Origin: an uncultured Collinsella sp.
GTDB taxonomy: Bacteria; Actinomycetota; Coriobacteriia; Coriobacteriales; Coriobacteriaceae
NCBI GenBank assembly: GCA_958353395.1
Contig: CATWSG010000007.1
Span: 1 to 64,000, forward strand
DNA length: 64,000 bases
Direction: 5' to 3'
The position numbers were made by a program, and so were the translations under genes. This document shows, piece by piece, positions 17,566 to 26,625 of the stretch (position 1 is its first letter; each line of letters begins with the position of its first letter). The notes under the pieces are model-generated. The model searched no databases. It was not told the origin of the DNA and saw only the letters and a list, made by a program, of their open reading frames with translations.

Positions 17566-19650
17566 TTGGATACCACCAACACCGCCCCTGGCGACAAACT
17601 CATCCGTCTCGACACGTTCGACACCGCCGTGGCGGTCGACCCCAGCGCCGAGGACGACGCCAAGCGACGGTTTATGACGCTTATTCTTCAGACGGCATAC
17701 CGCGACGGCGGCAATATCGGACACGTGCTTCGCGCGACCAACACAAGCGGCGAGGTCTTTGCCGTCAAGCTGCTCAAGGACAACGCCATCCTTTCCGGCC
17801 AAGCCCCCGATCGCTCCGCCGAGCAAGTGGCTGCGCACCTGGCCAACACCGCTGCGCTGTTCGAGGAGTACCGTCATCTGTGCACCGTCTCGCACCTGCG
17901 CGGATTTCCGCGCGTCTATGGCTATGGATCGTGCGAGGACGACCCGCTCATCCTCATGGAGTGGGTCGAGGGCACCTCGCTCAAGCAGGCGCTGCCCTTG
18001 CTTCCGCACGATGTCTCGGGCGGGCTAACCACCCAGATGGTGGCCGCCGTTGGAAACGCCGTGCTTCGCGCACTCCTGATGACCCAGGGACTCGTAAATC
18101 CGGTCGTCCATCGCGACCTGTCGCCCGCCAACATTATGTTCCGTACCACCAGTCGAACGCTCGAGCAGCAGATCGTCGATTGCTCCTTTGACCCCTGCCT
18201 CATCGACATGGGCTCCGCGACCATGGCCCTCGGCGATGACACGATCACCCGGCGCGCCGACATCTGGCGCTTTGCCACGCCCGCATACGCCGCGCCCGAG
18301 ATGCTCACGCAGGATATCGAAGGCATCGCGGCCCTTCGCCGCTCGCCCGCAATCGACGTCTACGCGCTTTCGAGCATTCTGTACCAGCTCTACAGCGATC
18401 GCAAACCGTTCGATGTTGAGTCGACGGGCGCCGCGGCAACCGGCTCGTTCTACCTCATAAAGACCAAGACCAAGCCGGCACCGCTCGAGCCGCGATGCAA
18501 TGACGACGAAGCGCTCGTCCAGATCATCATGAAAGGCATCTCAGTCGAGCAGTGCGATCGTCCCACCGAGCAGCAGATGCTCGAGGTGCTCTCGGCATAC
18601 CTCACCGATGCCGAATCCGAGGGCCGCGAAGGCGCAGGAGACAAGGCCGCGATTGATATCGATTCTGGCACGCACCTTAAGGTCGACGTCGCCGGCGAGC
18701 GCGCGCGAGAGATCCTGGAGCAGGCCCGGCACGATGCCATGACCCGCCGCCGCTTTATTATCGGTGGCGTTGTCGCAGCCGTTGCGGGGCTCGGCGTTAT
18801 CGGGGCGGCAACCCATGGCTTTGGCATCCCCGACTACTTGGACGGCATCCGCGGTTCACTTGACGACTACACCTGGGATCAGCTGCAGGAGATTTCGCTC
18901 AAGATTAAGGCCGCCGAGACCCGTAGCGAGGCACGCGAGATTGCCAAGCGCTACCATCTGCTCGATGCCGATGGGCACATCCCCTATCCGTGCACCAAGC
19001 GCGTGAGGCTCACCAACGGGTTGCACGTCGGCGCGCAGCTTGTGGGCATCCGCCACGACGAGCTTCTAGACGGTACGGGCAAGGCCGGACTGACGTTTAT
19101 GTTCGATGCGGGTATTGCCGAGCGCAACGCTGCGGTTGAACCGCCGAGCGCCGGCTGGGCAGATTGCGAGCTGCGGGAATGGCTCGACGGCGACGGCCTT
19201 AAGCTGCTGCCCAACGAGTTGCGCGCACTCATTAAATCTGTCAAAAAGATCTCGAATAACGTTGGCGCCGCCAGAAGCGTATCGTGTCTGAGCGAGTTGC
19301 CCGCAACCCTTTGGCTGCCCGCCATGGTCGAGCTGTGCGGTACGCAACCGCCCGAGTCATTTGTCGAGGACTTTCACTACCTGGCCGACATCTATAACGG
19401 CGAGGGCAAGGAGTACCAGCTGTTCCGCGAGCTTAAGGTGAGTCCGTATACCACGAACGAGATGTTGGTTCGCCAGTGGAAGGGCAAGGACACCTGTTGG
19501 TGGGAACGAACGGCGAGTCCTGACACATCGGAGAGCGAAGGCACACTCTATATGAATCGCGTGGGACACGACGGCGACGCCTTTGCGTACGCCACGCCTG
19601 CGGAAAAGCCAAACAAGCGAACCTGCGTGATCCCCGGGTTCTGCATCTAG
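17566..19650 (+). CDS. Membrane Ser/Thr kinase with extracellular DUF6273-like domain
   Basis: 694 residues. The start is a TTG at 17566 with AAGGAA about 6 bases upstream. Kinase domain about 40-350: K68, HRDLSPAN (182-189), DMG (214-216) and APE (243-245). A single membrane helix lies at about 395-415. The outside part, about 475-690, resembles the DUF6273 family (pattern W-x-D-x-x-LR-x-WL near 535), found on many surface-exposed receptor kinases of gut Actinobacteria and Firmicutes. This is the only kinase of the three with a clear external domain, so it is the most likely input receptor. The ligand is unknown. Confidence 0.88.
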   Translation: MDTTNTAPGDKLIRLDTFDTAVAVDPSAEDDAKRRFMTLILQTAYRDGGNIGHVLRATNTSGEVFAVKLLKDNAILSGQAPDRSAEQVAAHLANTAALFEEYRHLCTVSHLRGFPRVYGYGSCEDDPLILMEWVEGTSLKQALPLLPHDVSGGLTTQMVAAVGNAVLRALLMTQGLVNPVVHRDLSPANIMFRTTSRTLEQQIVDCSFDPCLIDMGSATMALGDDTITRRADIWRFATPAYAAPEMLTQDIEGIAALRRSPAIDVYALSSILYQLYSDRKPFDVESTGAAATGSFYLIKTKTKPAPLEPRCNDDEALVQIIMKGISVEQCDRPTEQQMLEVLSAYLTDAESEGREGAGDKAAIDIDSGTHLKVDVAGERAREILEQARHDAMTRRRFIIGGVVAAVAGLGVIGAATHGFGIPDYLDGIRGSLDDYTWDQLQEISLKIKAAETRSEAREIAKRYHLLDADGHIPYPCTKRVRLTNGLHVGAQLVGIRHDELLDGTGKAGLTFMFDAGIAERNAAVEPPSAGWADCELREWLDGDGLKLLPNELRALIKSVKKISNNVGAARSVSCLSELPATLWLPAMVELCGTQPPESFVEDFHYLADIYNGEGKEYQLFRELKVSPYTTNEMLVRQWKGKDTCWWERTASPDTSESEGTLYMNRVGHDGDAFAYATPAEKPNKRTCVIPGFCI

Positions 19651-19692
19651 GCAGCGGGCGTCTTGCCGTGACGGGACCCCACCCCGGCAATT

Positions 19693-19911
19693 GTCTCAAT
19701 CTGTAACACCAGCTCGGCAGATACAGGTCTAGATGTTACAGAACGAGACAAAACCCCAGCCCCGCGAGACAACATCTCAATCTGTAACAGTAAGGGGTTA
19801 AAAACCTCTCTAGATGTTACAGATTGAGACATTTAAGTTGACCGCGGACGGTCCGTCTCGATCTGCAACAGTTAGAGGTCATATTTGGTGCTAGATGTTA
19901 CAGATCGAGAC
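19693..19911. repeat. Array 1 of alternating 16-base repeats (three units)
   Basis: Units 19693-19749, 19774-19830 and 19855-19911, each 57 bases: a left repeat like GTCTCAATCTGTAACA, 25 variable bases, a right repeat like TGTTACAGATCGAGAC, then 24 variable bases. Unit starts are exactly 81 bases apart. The half repeats alternate orientation every 40-41 bases. Confidence 0.9.
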
Positions 19912-19972
19912 ATTAGCTTGCCGAGAACTTCGCCTCATAATATATGACTCAAGTGTGTCGATATTTCCTTGC

Positions 19973-19990
19973 CAATGTTGCGCAACAGAA
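19973..19990 (+). promoter_or_regulatory. GTTGCGCAAC operator upstream of the CAP surface protein
   Basis: CAATGTTGCGCAACAGAA, identical over 18 bases to the site before the 13640 kinase and in the same orientation. Its centre is about 72 bases from the ATG at 20054. It links this surface protein to the kinase regulon. Confidence 0.72.
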
Positions 19991-20053
19991 GCCCTTTCGG
20001 CAGTCGTAACGTACGAATTGTCATAGGTACCCCTTCAACGATTGGGAGAAGAA

Positions 20054-23000
20054 ATGGCAAAGTACGCACCTAAACACTTGGAAGTCTCAGGCGGCGCCGA
20101 GCCTCGCCCCACATTCTCGGGCCACAAGGCAACACGACTCGCCGTCACCGCGGCAACCACCATCGCTATGACCGGCTCGTCGCTGCTCGCGCCGTTCTCG
20201 GCATTTGCCAATGATGCGAGTGTTACCACGGCACAGGACGCGATCATGTCCCCGCTTGCTGTCCACGCCGGCGAGGCGGCAGGCTCCGCAGTAAAGGCAA
20301 ACGCCCAGAAGATTGCCGACTTGCAGGCTGCTATCGACGCCGCAAAGGCTGCCGAGGCAGACGCCAAATCCGACTACGACACGGTGGCTGCCCCCTATAC
20401 CGAAAAGCAGGCGGCCCGCGACAACGCACAAAGCACCTATGACGCCTCCGTCTCCGATAATTCGCAGGCAGAGGCCGCCGCGCGCGCCGAATATGCTCGC
20501 CAGCTCGATGAAAGCGTCAAGGCGGCCGACAGCGCCAGTGCCACGCTGAAGGATGCCCGAGGAAAGCTCGATGCAGCCAAGACCGACGCCGAGGACAAGT
20601 CGAAGGTCCTTGATGCCGCAAAGCTGACGGCAGCCGACGCGCAGGCCAAGCTCGAGGCAGCCCAGAAGGCAGCCGCCAACGCAACGCCGGAGGAAATCAA
20701 GGTCGCCGAGCAGGCTGCCGCAGATGCGCAGGCCGCTCTGAACCAAGCAAAGGCTGCGAAGGCCACTGCCGATTCCGCGCTCGCCGATGCCCAGCAGGCT
20801 CAGAGCGCCGCGCAGAGCGCTTACGACGAAGCGGCAGGCACGCTGGCTTCCGCTCAGCAGGAAAAGAACGCCGCGGATGGTAAGGTAGTCGCGGCACAAA
20901 CAGCGTATAACAGCGCACAAGCCGATTTGGCGGCCGCAAAGGCAGGCGCTGAAGGCCCGGAGTATGACGCCGCCCAGGCAAAGGTCGATGCTGCCCAAAG
21001 CGCACTCAACCAGGCGAAACAGCAGCAGACAACTGCCGAAGCAGGCCTTTCTCAGGCAAATAGCGACGTTGAATCCAAGCAGGACGCCCTCACCGGCGCC
21101 GAAAGCGAGCTCGAAGCCAAGAAGCAGACAGTCGCAGCAGCCGAAAAAGATGTAACGGCAGCCCAGACGAAAGCCGATGCGGCGCAATCGGAGTTGACCT
21201 CGGCAAAGCAGGCACATGCTGCCGAACTGGAGAAGGCAAAGGCCGCTCAGAAACAAGTCGACCAGGCAAAAGCCGAGAAGGAGCAGGCAGACAAGGCGCT
21301 CGAAACTGCCAAGGCAAACCAGGCGGCCGCCGATCAGGCCGTTGTCGATGCACAGAAAGCATACGATACGTGCAAGGCAGCAACCGATAAGGCAACGACA
21401 GCGGAGGCGCAGAGCGTCATCGGCTTCTACCAGTTCATCGGTGCCAACGACGCTGCAAACATCATCTATAGGCAGAGCGATAAAAACCCGACGACCATTG
21501 GCGATAAAAAAGACGGCACGTCACTCGACAACGCCAAGCTATCGTTTAACAAGCTGCGCGAGATTAACGAATACCGTGCAAGCGTTGGATTGAGTGAGCT
21601 TAGGGTGACGGCCGAGCAAATGGCAATCGCTCAATCCGACTCCAATTACTCTGACAAAACGCTAGGTCACTCAGATTACGCCAATTGTGAAAATGCCGCT
21701 TGGAACTTCAGTACTAAAGAAAACATCGCGCACCAATGGGTCGATGATGAAAAGGAGATATTTGACGAGGCTGCAGCGAAAGCCGGCCTTGGCAACGTTG
21801 CCCCCAAAGATGCTTGGGATACTTTCCGGAGCCACAAAACCGAATTCGAAAAGCACGGGGCAGACTTTGGCACCATAGGCCATTATTTGAATATCGTACA
21901 ACCTAACGCCAAAACCATGGGATACGGCATCAACTCGCGCGGAACCCTTTGGCCGTATGTGTTCGTCTTGGAGATCGACAACAATTACGGTTCGTACGAA
22001 AAAGAATACTCGATCGATGAACTCGAGAATCTCTTTGATCAGTATCAGCTGAGCCTCTCCAAAGCTAGCGAAAAGCTCGCCGCCGCAAAGACGGACCTTG
22101 AGCAAAAGCGCAGCACAGCGGCATCGAAAGCCGATGCCGTAAAGGCAGCTGAAACCCTCGTCGCTCAAAAGCAGGAAGGCATTGTTGCCGCGAATAGCGA
22201 CCTTGCCGCCAAGAACGACAGCGTAGCAAGTGCCGCCGCCGCTGTTGCCCTAGCAAAGCAGAATCTCGCCAAGGCAAACGGAAAAGTTGCCGAAGCCGAA
22301 GACCAGGTCAAAGCCGCCCAAAGCAACGTGGCGACCGCAGAACAGGTCGTCAACCAGAAGCGCGCCGAGCTTAAGGCATCGCAAGAGCAAGCCGCTCAGA
22401 GTCAGAAGAAGGTTGATGACGCCAAGGCAGAGACTCTCGTAAAGCAGCAGGCTCTGCAAGATGCAAAGAAGGAACTTGCCAAGTATTCAGCCGATGTTGC
22501 TGCGGCTCAGGAGAAAGCCGACGAGGCCCATCAGGCGCTTGATGAAGCCACGGCAGCCCAGACGTCTGCCCGGAGCGCTCTCAAAAAGGCGAAGCTCGAC
22601 GAGACCGCCAAGAAGCAGGCCCTCGACACCGCGAAGGACAACGCCGAGGCCAAGGCGGCGAACGCGGAGCACGCCGCAGGCGATTTGACCGCAGCGGATA
22701 ACGACTTTGCCTCAAAGAAGGCCCATGCCGACGCCCTGAGTAACGCGGCCAATAATCTTGCCACCGCCGAGGCGGCCAAGCAGGACGCCGACACAGCAGT
22801 TACCGAGGCCGGAGTCGCCCTTGGTGCGGCAAATGATGCCATCGCGAACGCCGAGCAGGCGGTCGAGAATTCTCAGGCCGCATCGGATGCCGCTGTCGCT
22901 ACCCTCGGAAAGCTCAAGTCCATCAACGTCGAAAACGGCATTGCTACTGGCTCTGACGCAAACGCGAACGATACGCTCAATGCCCTCTTTGCCAAGTGCG

Positions 23001-23389
23001 TCGCCGCCAAGCAGGCAGAACATAACGCAAAGGCCGCACTTGATGCCGCTCAGGCAGACCTTGATGCTGCGACGCCCGCCTACACCGCAGCGCTCAATGC
23101 CTACAACGAGGCGAAGGCAAAACGCGTAGCCGCCGAGCAAGCCCTGAAGGACGAGATCGCCCGCCAGGAACAAGAGGCGGCGAAGGCCGAGCAGGCCAAG
23201 ATCACGCAGGCTGCCGCTAAGCCGGTTGCTGGAAAGCCGTCTGCCGGCAACGCCCAGACGGCTGCCAACTCGGCACTTCCCACCACAGGCGACAATGCCG
23301 CGCTCGCCGGTGAGACGTTTATCATCGGAGGTGTCGTGCTCGTAGCCGCCGGCGTCTTTCTGACTGACAAGAAGCGTCGTCAGGAGTAA
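20054..23389 (+). CDS. LPXTG-anchored coiled-coil surface protein with central CAP domain
   Basis: 1111 residues from the ATG at 20054 (GGGAGAAGA upstream). A long-n-region signal peptide ends near AFA (about residue 50). Two very long Ala/Lys/Asp/Gln-rich coiled coils (about 65-450 and 665-1040) flank a CAP/SCP-PR1-like domain (about 453-662) with LGHS, a CENAAW motif and GTIGHYLNIV. The C-terminus has the sortase motif LPTTG (1075-1079), a hydrophobic helix and a KKRR tail. It should be a fibrous, cell-wall-linked protein displaying the CAP domain midway along a rod. CAP proteins bind lipids or act in adhesion in other systems; the role here is unknown. The shared operator suggests it is an output of the kinase system. 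Palindrome arrays lie on both sides. Confidence 0.92.
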   Translation: MAKYAPKHLEVSGGAEPRPTFSGHKATRLAVTAATTIAMTGSSLLAPFSAFANDASVTTAQDAIMSPLAVHAGEAAGSAVKANAQKIADLQAAIDAAKAAEADAKSDYDTVAAPYTEKQAARDNAQSTYDASVSDNSQAEAAARAEYARQLDESVKAADSASATLKDARGKLDAAKTDAEDKSKVLDAAKLTAADAQAKLEAAQKAAANATPEEIKVAEQAAADAQAALNQAKAAKATADSALADAQQAQSAAQSAYDEAAGTLASAQQEKNAADGKVVAAQTAYNSAQADLAAAKAGAEGPEYDAAQAKVDAAQSALNQAKQQQTTAEAGLSQANSDVESKQDALTGAESELEAKKQTVAAAEKDVTAAQTKADAAQSELTSAKQAHAAELEKAKAAQKQVDQAKAEKEQADKALETAKANQAAADQAVVDAQKAYDTCKAATDKATTAEAQSVIGFYQFIGANDAANIIYRQSDKNPTTIGDKKDGTSLDNAKLSFNKLREINEYRASVGLSELRVTAEQMAIAQSDSNYSDKTLGHSDYANCENAAWNFSTKENIAHQWVDDEKEIFDEAAAKAGLGNVAPKDAWDTFRSHKTEFEKHGADFGTIGHYLNIVQPNAKTMGYGINSRGTLWPYVFVLEIDNNYGSYEKEYSIDELENLFDQYQLSLSKASEKLAAAKTDLEQKRSTAASKADAVKAAETLVAQKQEGIVAANSDLAAKNDSVASAAAAVALAKQNLAKANGKVAEAEDQVKAAQSNVATAEQVVNQKRAELKASQEQAAQSQKKVDDAKAETLVKQQALQDAKKELAKYSADVAAAQEKADEAHQALDEATAAQTSARSALKKAKLDETAKKQALDTAKDNAEAKAANAEHAAGDLTAADNDFASKKAHADALSNAANNLATAEAAKQDADTAVTEAGVALGAANDAIANAEQAVENSQAASDAAVATLGKLKSINVENGIATGSDANANDTLNALFAKCVAAKQAEHNAKAALDAAQADLDAATPAYTAALNAYNEAKAKRVAAEQALKDEIARQEQEAAKAEQAKITQAAAKPVAGKPSAGNAQTAANSALPTTGDNAALAGETFIIGGVVLVAAGVFLTDKKRRQE

Positions 23390-23448
23390 GGATTTCGGGA
23401 GGACGGCTTCTACTCCCTCCCACTGCTTCGCAAACCCTGCCCAACATG

Positions 23449-23486
23449 CGCCGGGGCGCCCATCACGCGGGCGCCCCGGCGTTTTA
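23449..23486 (+). terminator. Terminator of the surface-protein gene
   Basis: Twelve-base G+C stem (23449-23460 with 23470-23481) followed by TTTT. Confidence 0.85.
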
Positions 23487-23518
23487 CGTTGTATGCCCGG
23501 AGCATCTGCTCCGAGATT

Positions 23519-23736
23519 GTCTTGATCTGTAACAACTAAGACCCAAACATCAGTCTAGTTGTTACAGATCGAGACATTCGGGTTACCCTCGAATGGTTTG
23601 TCTTGATCTGTAACAGTTACTCGGTAAAACGGGGCCTGGTTGTTACAGATCGAGATGTTAGTTTTCGGCTGAAATGTTCGTCTAAATCTGTAACAACTAT
23701 GGTTCAAAAACCGATCCAGATGTTACAGATTGAGAT
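23519..23736. repeat. Array 2 of alternating 16-base repeats (three units)
   Basis: Units 23519-23575, 23600-23656 and 23680-23736, all 57 bases, starts 81 and 80 bases apart. Same half-repeat consensus as array 1, with which it brackets the surface-protein gene. Confidence 0.9.
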
Positions 23737-23812
23737 GATTGGCTGGGACGGCCCATCGGTCAACCAACTACCCTCATCTGTAGCGAGATGTCATACATTT
23801 ATTCTGTACTAG

Positions 23813-23829
23813 ACACCCCCAGGGGGTAT
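23813..23829 (+). promoter_or_regulatory. CsoR-like copper operator
   Basis: ACACCCCCAGGGGGTAT is a near-perfect G/C-tract palindrome of the type bound by CsoR repressors (ATACCCCC...GGGGGTAT). A TATAGT -10-like element follows at about 23835. With csoR in the same gene group, copper-induced derepression of copA is expected. Confidence 0.72.
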
Positions 23830-23887
23830 GGGTGTATAGTATCGGCAGGTTAACAATTCCAACACCGAACCACAGAAAGGAGAAGCC

Positions 23888-26230
23888 ATGGCTCAAGATA
23901 AGTTCGACGTGGGTGGCATGACATGCGCCGCCTGCCAGGCGCACGTGGACCGCGCCGTGAGCAAACTCGACGGCGTCCAAAGCGTCGCGGTCAACCTACT
24001 CGCCGGTTCCATGATGGTCGACTACGACCCCGCGCAGGTCACCCCCGACGACATCTGCACCGCTGTCGATCGCGCGGGCTACTCGGCCTCACCCGTCGAC
24101 GCGGGCACCGGTGCCGCCGGCTCAAGCGGCAACGCGCAAGCCAGGTCCGGCGCCGCCCATATGGAGTCGCCGACCAAAAAGTTGGAGGCCGCCGCCTCTG
24201 CCATGCGCACTCGTCTCATCGTCTCGATCGTATTCCTCATCCCACTGTTCTACATAGGCATGGGACACATGCTCGGCTGGCCGCTGCCCGGCATTTTCAC
24301 CGACCATACCCACAGCATGACGCTCGCCCTCACCGAGCTCGTCCTGCTCATCCCCATCGTCTATGTTAACGACGCGTACTTTATAAACGGGTTTAAATCG
24401 CTCGCGCATGGCGCGCCCACCATGGACGCCCTTATTGCCGTGGGCGCCACCGCCTCCATCGCCTGGTCGCTCTACGCCATGTTCATCATGGCCGACCAGC
24501 TGGCCACAGGTCAGGTGCACGAGGCAATGATGACGGGCATGGACAATCTGTATTTTGAGAGCGCCGGCACCATCCTGTCGCTCGTCACCGTGGGCAAATA
24601 CCTCGAGACGCGCAGCAAGTCCAAAACCGGCAGCGCCATCGAGGCGCTCATCGACCTGGCGCCCAAGACTGCGACCGTCGTGGCAGAGGACGGCAGCGAG
24701 ACCACGGTCGGCGTCGACAGCATCCTTCCCGGCCAGGTCCTGCGCGTGCGTCCCGGCGAGTCCATCCCCGTCGATGGCGTGGTACTCGAAGGCAGCTCGG
24801 CCGTGGACGAGAGCGCGCTCACCGGCGAGTCCATCCCCGTGGAAAAGACCGCCGGCGACACCGTCAACGCCGCCACCGTCAACCGCACCGGCTCGTTTAT
24901 CTTCCGTGCCACACGCGTGGGCGACGAAACATCGCTTGCCAAGATTATCCAGCTCGTCGAGGACGCCAACGCCACCAAGGCGCCCATTGCCCGCATGGCC
25001 GATAAGGTCGCCGGTGTGTTCGTGCCCGTGGTGTTCGTGATTTCGGCCGTGACCTTTGCGGTGTGGATGGCACTGACCGGCAGCATAAACGAGGCGCTCA
25101 CCTCCGCCGTGGCGGTGTTGGTGATCAGCTGTCCGTGCGCACTCGGCCTGGCCACGCCCGTCGCCATTATGGTGGGCACCGGCAAGGGCGCCGAAATGGG
25201 CATTCTGTTTAAGAGCGCCGAGGCGCTGGAGAACCTGCGCAGCGTGGGCACCGTGGTGCTCGATAAGACGGGCACAGTCACCCGCGGCAAGCCTGCCGTG
25301 ACCAACATTGTGGTTGCCGCGCGCGCCGACGGCTCGCCCGCCATGAGCGAAAAGGCGCTGCTCAAGCTGGCCGCCGCGCTGGAGCGCTCGAGCGAGCACC
25401 CGCTGGCCGAGGCGATTATGGCCGAATGCGAGACGCGCGGAATTGTCGCGCGCATGGTCGAGGACTTTGCCGCCGCGCCCGGGCGAGGCGTTACGGCGCG
25501 CGAGGGGCAAAACGTCATTGCAGCCGGCAACATGCGCCTGATGGACGAGCTAGGCGCGAAGGTTCCTGCCGGCCTTGCCAAACAGTTCGCAGCCGAGGGC
25601 AAGACGCCGCTGTTCTTTGCCAAGAACGGCGAGCTTGTCGGCACCATCGCCGTGGCTGACGAGGTCAAAGAGACGAGCGCCGAGGCCATCGCCGCGCTCC
25701 GCAAGCTCGGCGTCGACGTGCGCATGCTCACCGGCGACAACCGCGTCACCGCCGAAGCGATTGCCCGCCGCGTGGGACTGAGCAGCGAGCAGGTCATCGC
25801 CGACGTCCTCCCCGCCGACAAGGAACGCCACGTGCGCGAGCTGCAGGATGCGGGCAGCAAGGTCGCCATGGTGGGCGACGGCATCAACGACTCCCCCGCC
25901 CTGGCGCGCGCCGACGTGGGCCTTGCGATCGGCACCGGCGCCGACATCGCCAAGGAGGGGGCAGATGTGGTGCTCATGCGCAGCGACCTCATGGACGTCG
26001 CCCGCGCCATCGAGCTGTCGCGCGCCACGATCCGCAACATCAAGCAGGACTTGTTCTGGGCGCTGTTCTACAACGGCATCGGCATTCCGCTTGCCGCGGG
26101 CGTGTTCTTCCCTCTCACGAGTTGGCAGCTCTCGCCGATGTTCGGCGCCGCGGCCATGAGCCTGTCGAGTGTCTGCGTCGTGTCCAATGCGCTGCGCCTG
26201 CGAACCTTTAAGCCGAAAGTGGCAAAATAG
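23888..26230 (+). CDS. copA: Copper-exporting P1B-type ATPase
   Basis: 780 residues, usual CopA length. One N-terminal HMA domain with GMTCAAC (C13, C16) precedes eight expected membrane helices. Diagnostic P1B motifs are the membrane CPC (415-417), the phosphorylation site DKTGT starting at D459, and the late GDGIND hinge motif; the SEHPLAEA nucleotide-binding motif is also visible. CopA pumps Cu(I) out of the cytoplasm with ATP. An AAAGGAG site lies before the ATG, and a CsoR-like operator overlaps the promoter. copZ and csoR follow on the same strand but are separated by a long hairpin and a palindromic repeat. Confidence 0.95.
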   Translation: MAQDKFDVGGMTCAACQAHVDRAVSKLDGVQSVAVNLLAGSMMVDYDPAQVTPDDICTAVDRAGYSASPVDAGTGAAGSSGNAQARSGAAHMESPTKKLEAAASAMRTRLIVSIVFLIPLFYIGMGHMLGWPLPGIFTDHTHSMTLALTELVLLIPIVYVNDAYFINGFKSLAHGAPTMDALIAVGATASIAWSLYAMFIMADQLATGQVHEAMMTGMDNLYFESAGTILSLVTVGKYLETRSKSKTGSAIEALIDLAPKTATVVAEDGSETTVGVDSILPGQVLRVRPGESIPVDGVVLEGSSAVDESALTGESIPVEKTAGDTVNAATVNRTGSFIFRATRVGDETSLAKIIQLVEDANATKAPIARMADKVAGVFVPVVFVISAVTFAVWMALTGSINEALTSAVAVLVISCPCALGLATPVAIMVGTGKGAEMGILFKSAEALENLRSVGTVVLDKTGTVTRGKPAVTNIVVAARADGSPAMSEKALLKLAAALERSSEHPLAEAIMAECETRGIVARMVEDFAAAPGRGVTAREGQNVIAAGNMRLMDELGAKVPAGLAKQFAAEGKTPLFFAKNGELVGTIAVADEVKETSAEAIAALRKLGVDVRMLTGDNRVTAEAIARRVGLSSEQVIADVLPADKERHVRELQDAGSKVAMVGDGINDSPALARADVGLAIGTGADIAKEGADVVLMRSDLMDVARAIELSRATIRNIKQDLFWALFYNGIGIPLAAGVFFPLTSWQLSPMFGAAAMSLSSVCVVSNALRLRTFKPKVAK

Positions 26231-26258
26231 GCTCACCATTCAGTCCATTTAGAACGGG

Positions 26259-26352
26259 TTTTCCAGATGCCCGAGATTGACCTGAAAGAGGAGCGACGCG
26301 TACTTTGATACGCGAGCGACGGCTTGAAGGTCAAGGTCGGGTGTCTGGGAAA
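26259..26352. repeat. Long imperfect hairpin between copA and copZ
   Basis: Outer arms (26259-26283 and 26328-26352) pair with several mismatches, and an inner perfect stem CGCGTA/TACGCG lies at 26297-26314. No U-run. It could be an mRNA hairpin separating copA from copZ levels, or a dispersed repeat of the genome. Confidence 0.6.
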
Positions 26353-26377
26353 GCCGACACAACAGAGAGGAATATCC

Positions 26378-26599
26378 ATGCGTTTCACAATTAAGACTTC
26401 CGGCCTTATGTGCGGCCACTGCGACGCCACCGTCGAGACGGCGCTGCTCAACGTTGCCGGCGTGACCGATGCCGACGCCGATCACGAGACCCAGACTGTC
26501 CAGGTGGAGTGCGCCGACACCGTGACCGCCGAGCAGCTCGCCGCCGCCATCGAGGGCGCCGGCGAGAAATTCCATGCCCTGTCCGTAACCGCCGCGTAG
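26378..26599 (+). CDS. copZ: Copper chaperone (HMA domain)
   Basis: 73 residues, the normal size of CopZ/Atx1-type chaperones. The metal-binding motif is MCGHC (C12, C15) in the first loop of a beta-alpha-beta-beta-alpha-beta HMA fold. The ATG at 26378 follows GAGAGG; a longer in-frame start at 26324 lies in the hairpin and is not used. It would carry Cu(I) to CopA. The residue before the first Cys is Met, as in most HMA chaperones, while the His between the cysteines is uncommon for copper-only proteins and may shift metal preference. Confidence 0.88.
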   Translation: MRFTIKTSGLMCGHCDATVETALLNVAGVTDADADHETQTVQVECADTVTAEQLAAAIEGAGEKFHALSVTAA

Positions 26600-26625
26600 C
26601 AGGCGCTGCCTACTCAATCCTCAGA

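Larger units (their letters stand above)
19651..20053. other. Intergenic region with palindrome array and operator
   Basis: 403 bases without a supported gene. It contains three 57-base palindromic units (19693-19911) and then the operator at 19973-19990 in front of the surface-protein gene. The AT-rich stretch at about 19933-19970 could carry the promoter. Confidence 0.7.
23390..23887. other. Intergenic region between surface protein and copA
   Basis: 498 bases: terminator (23449-23486), three-unit palindrome array (23519-23736), and the copA promoter/operator region (about 23790-23845). No gene is supported. Confidence 0.7.

Noticed and set aside
19693..19911. CRISPR array
   Set aside because: Spacing is CRISPR-like, but the repeats alternate in orientation and are only 16 bases, there are only two or three units per locus, several loci exist, and no cas gene is present in the window.
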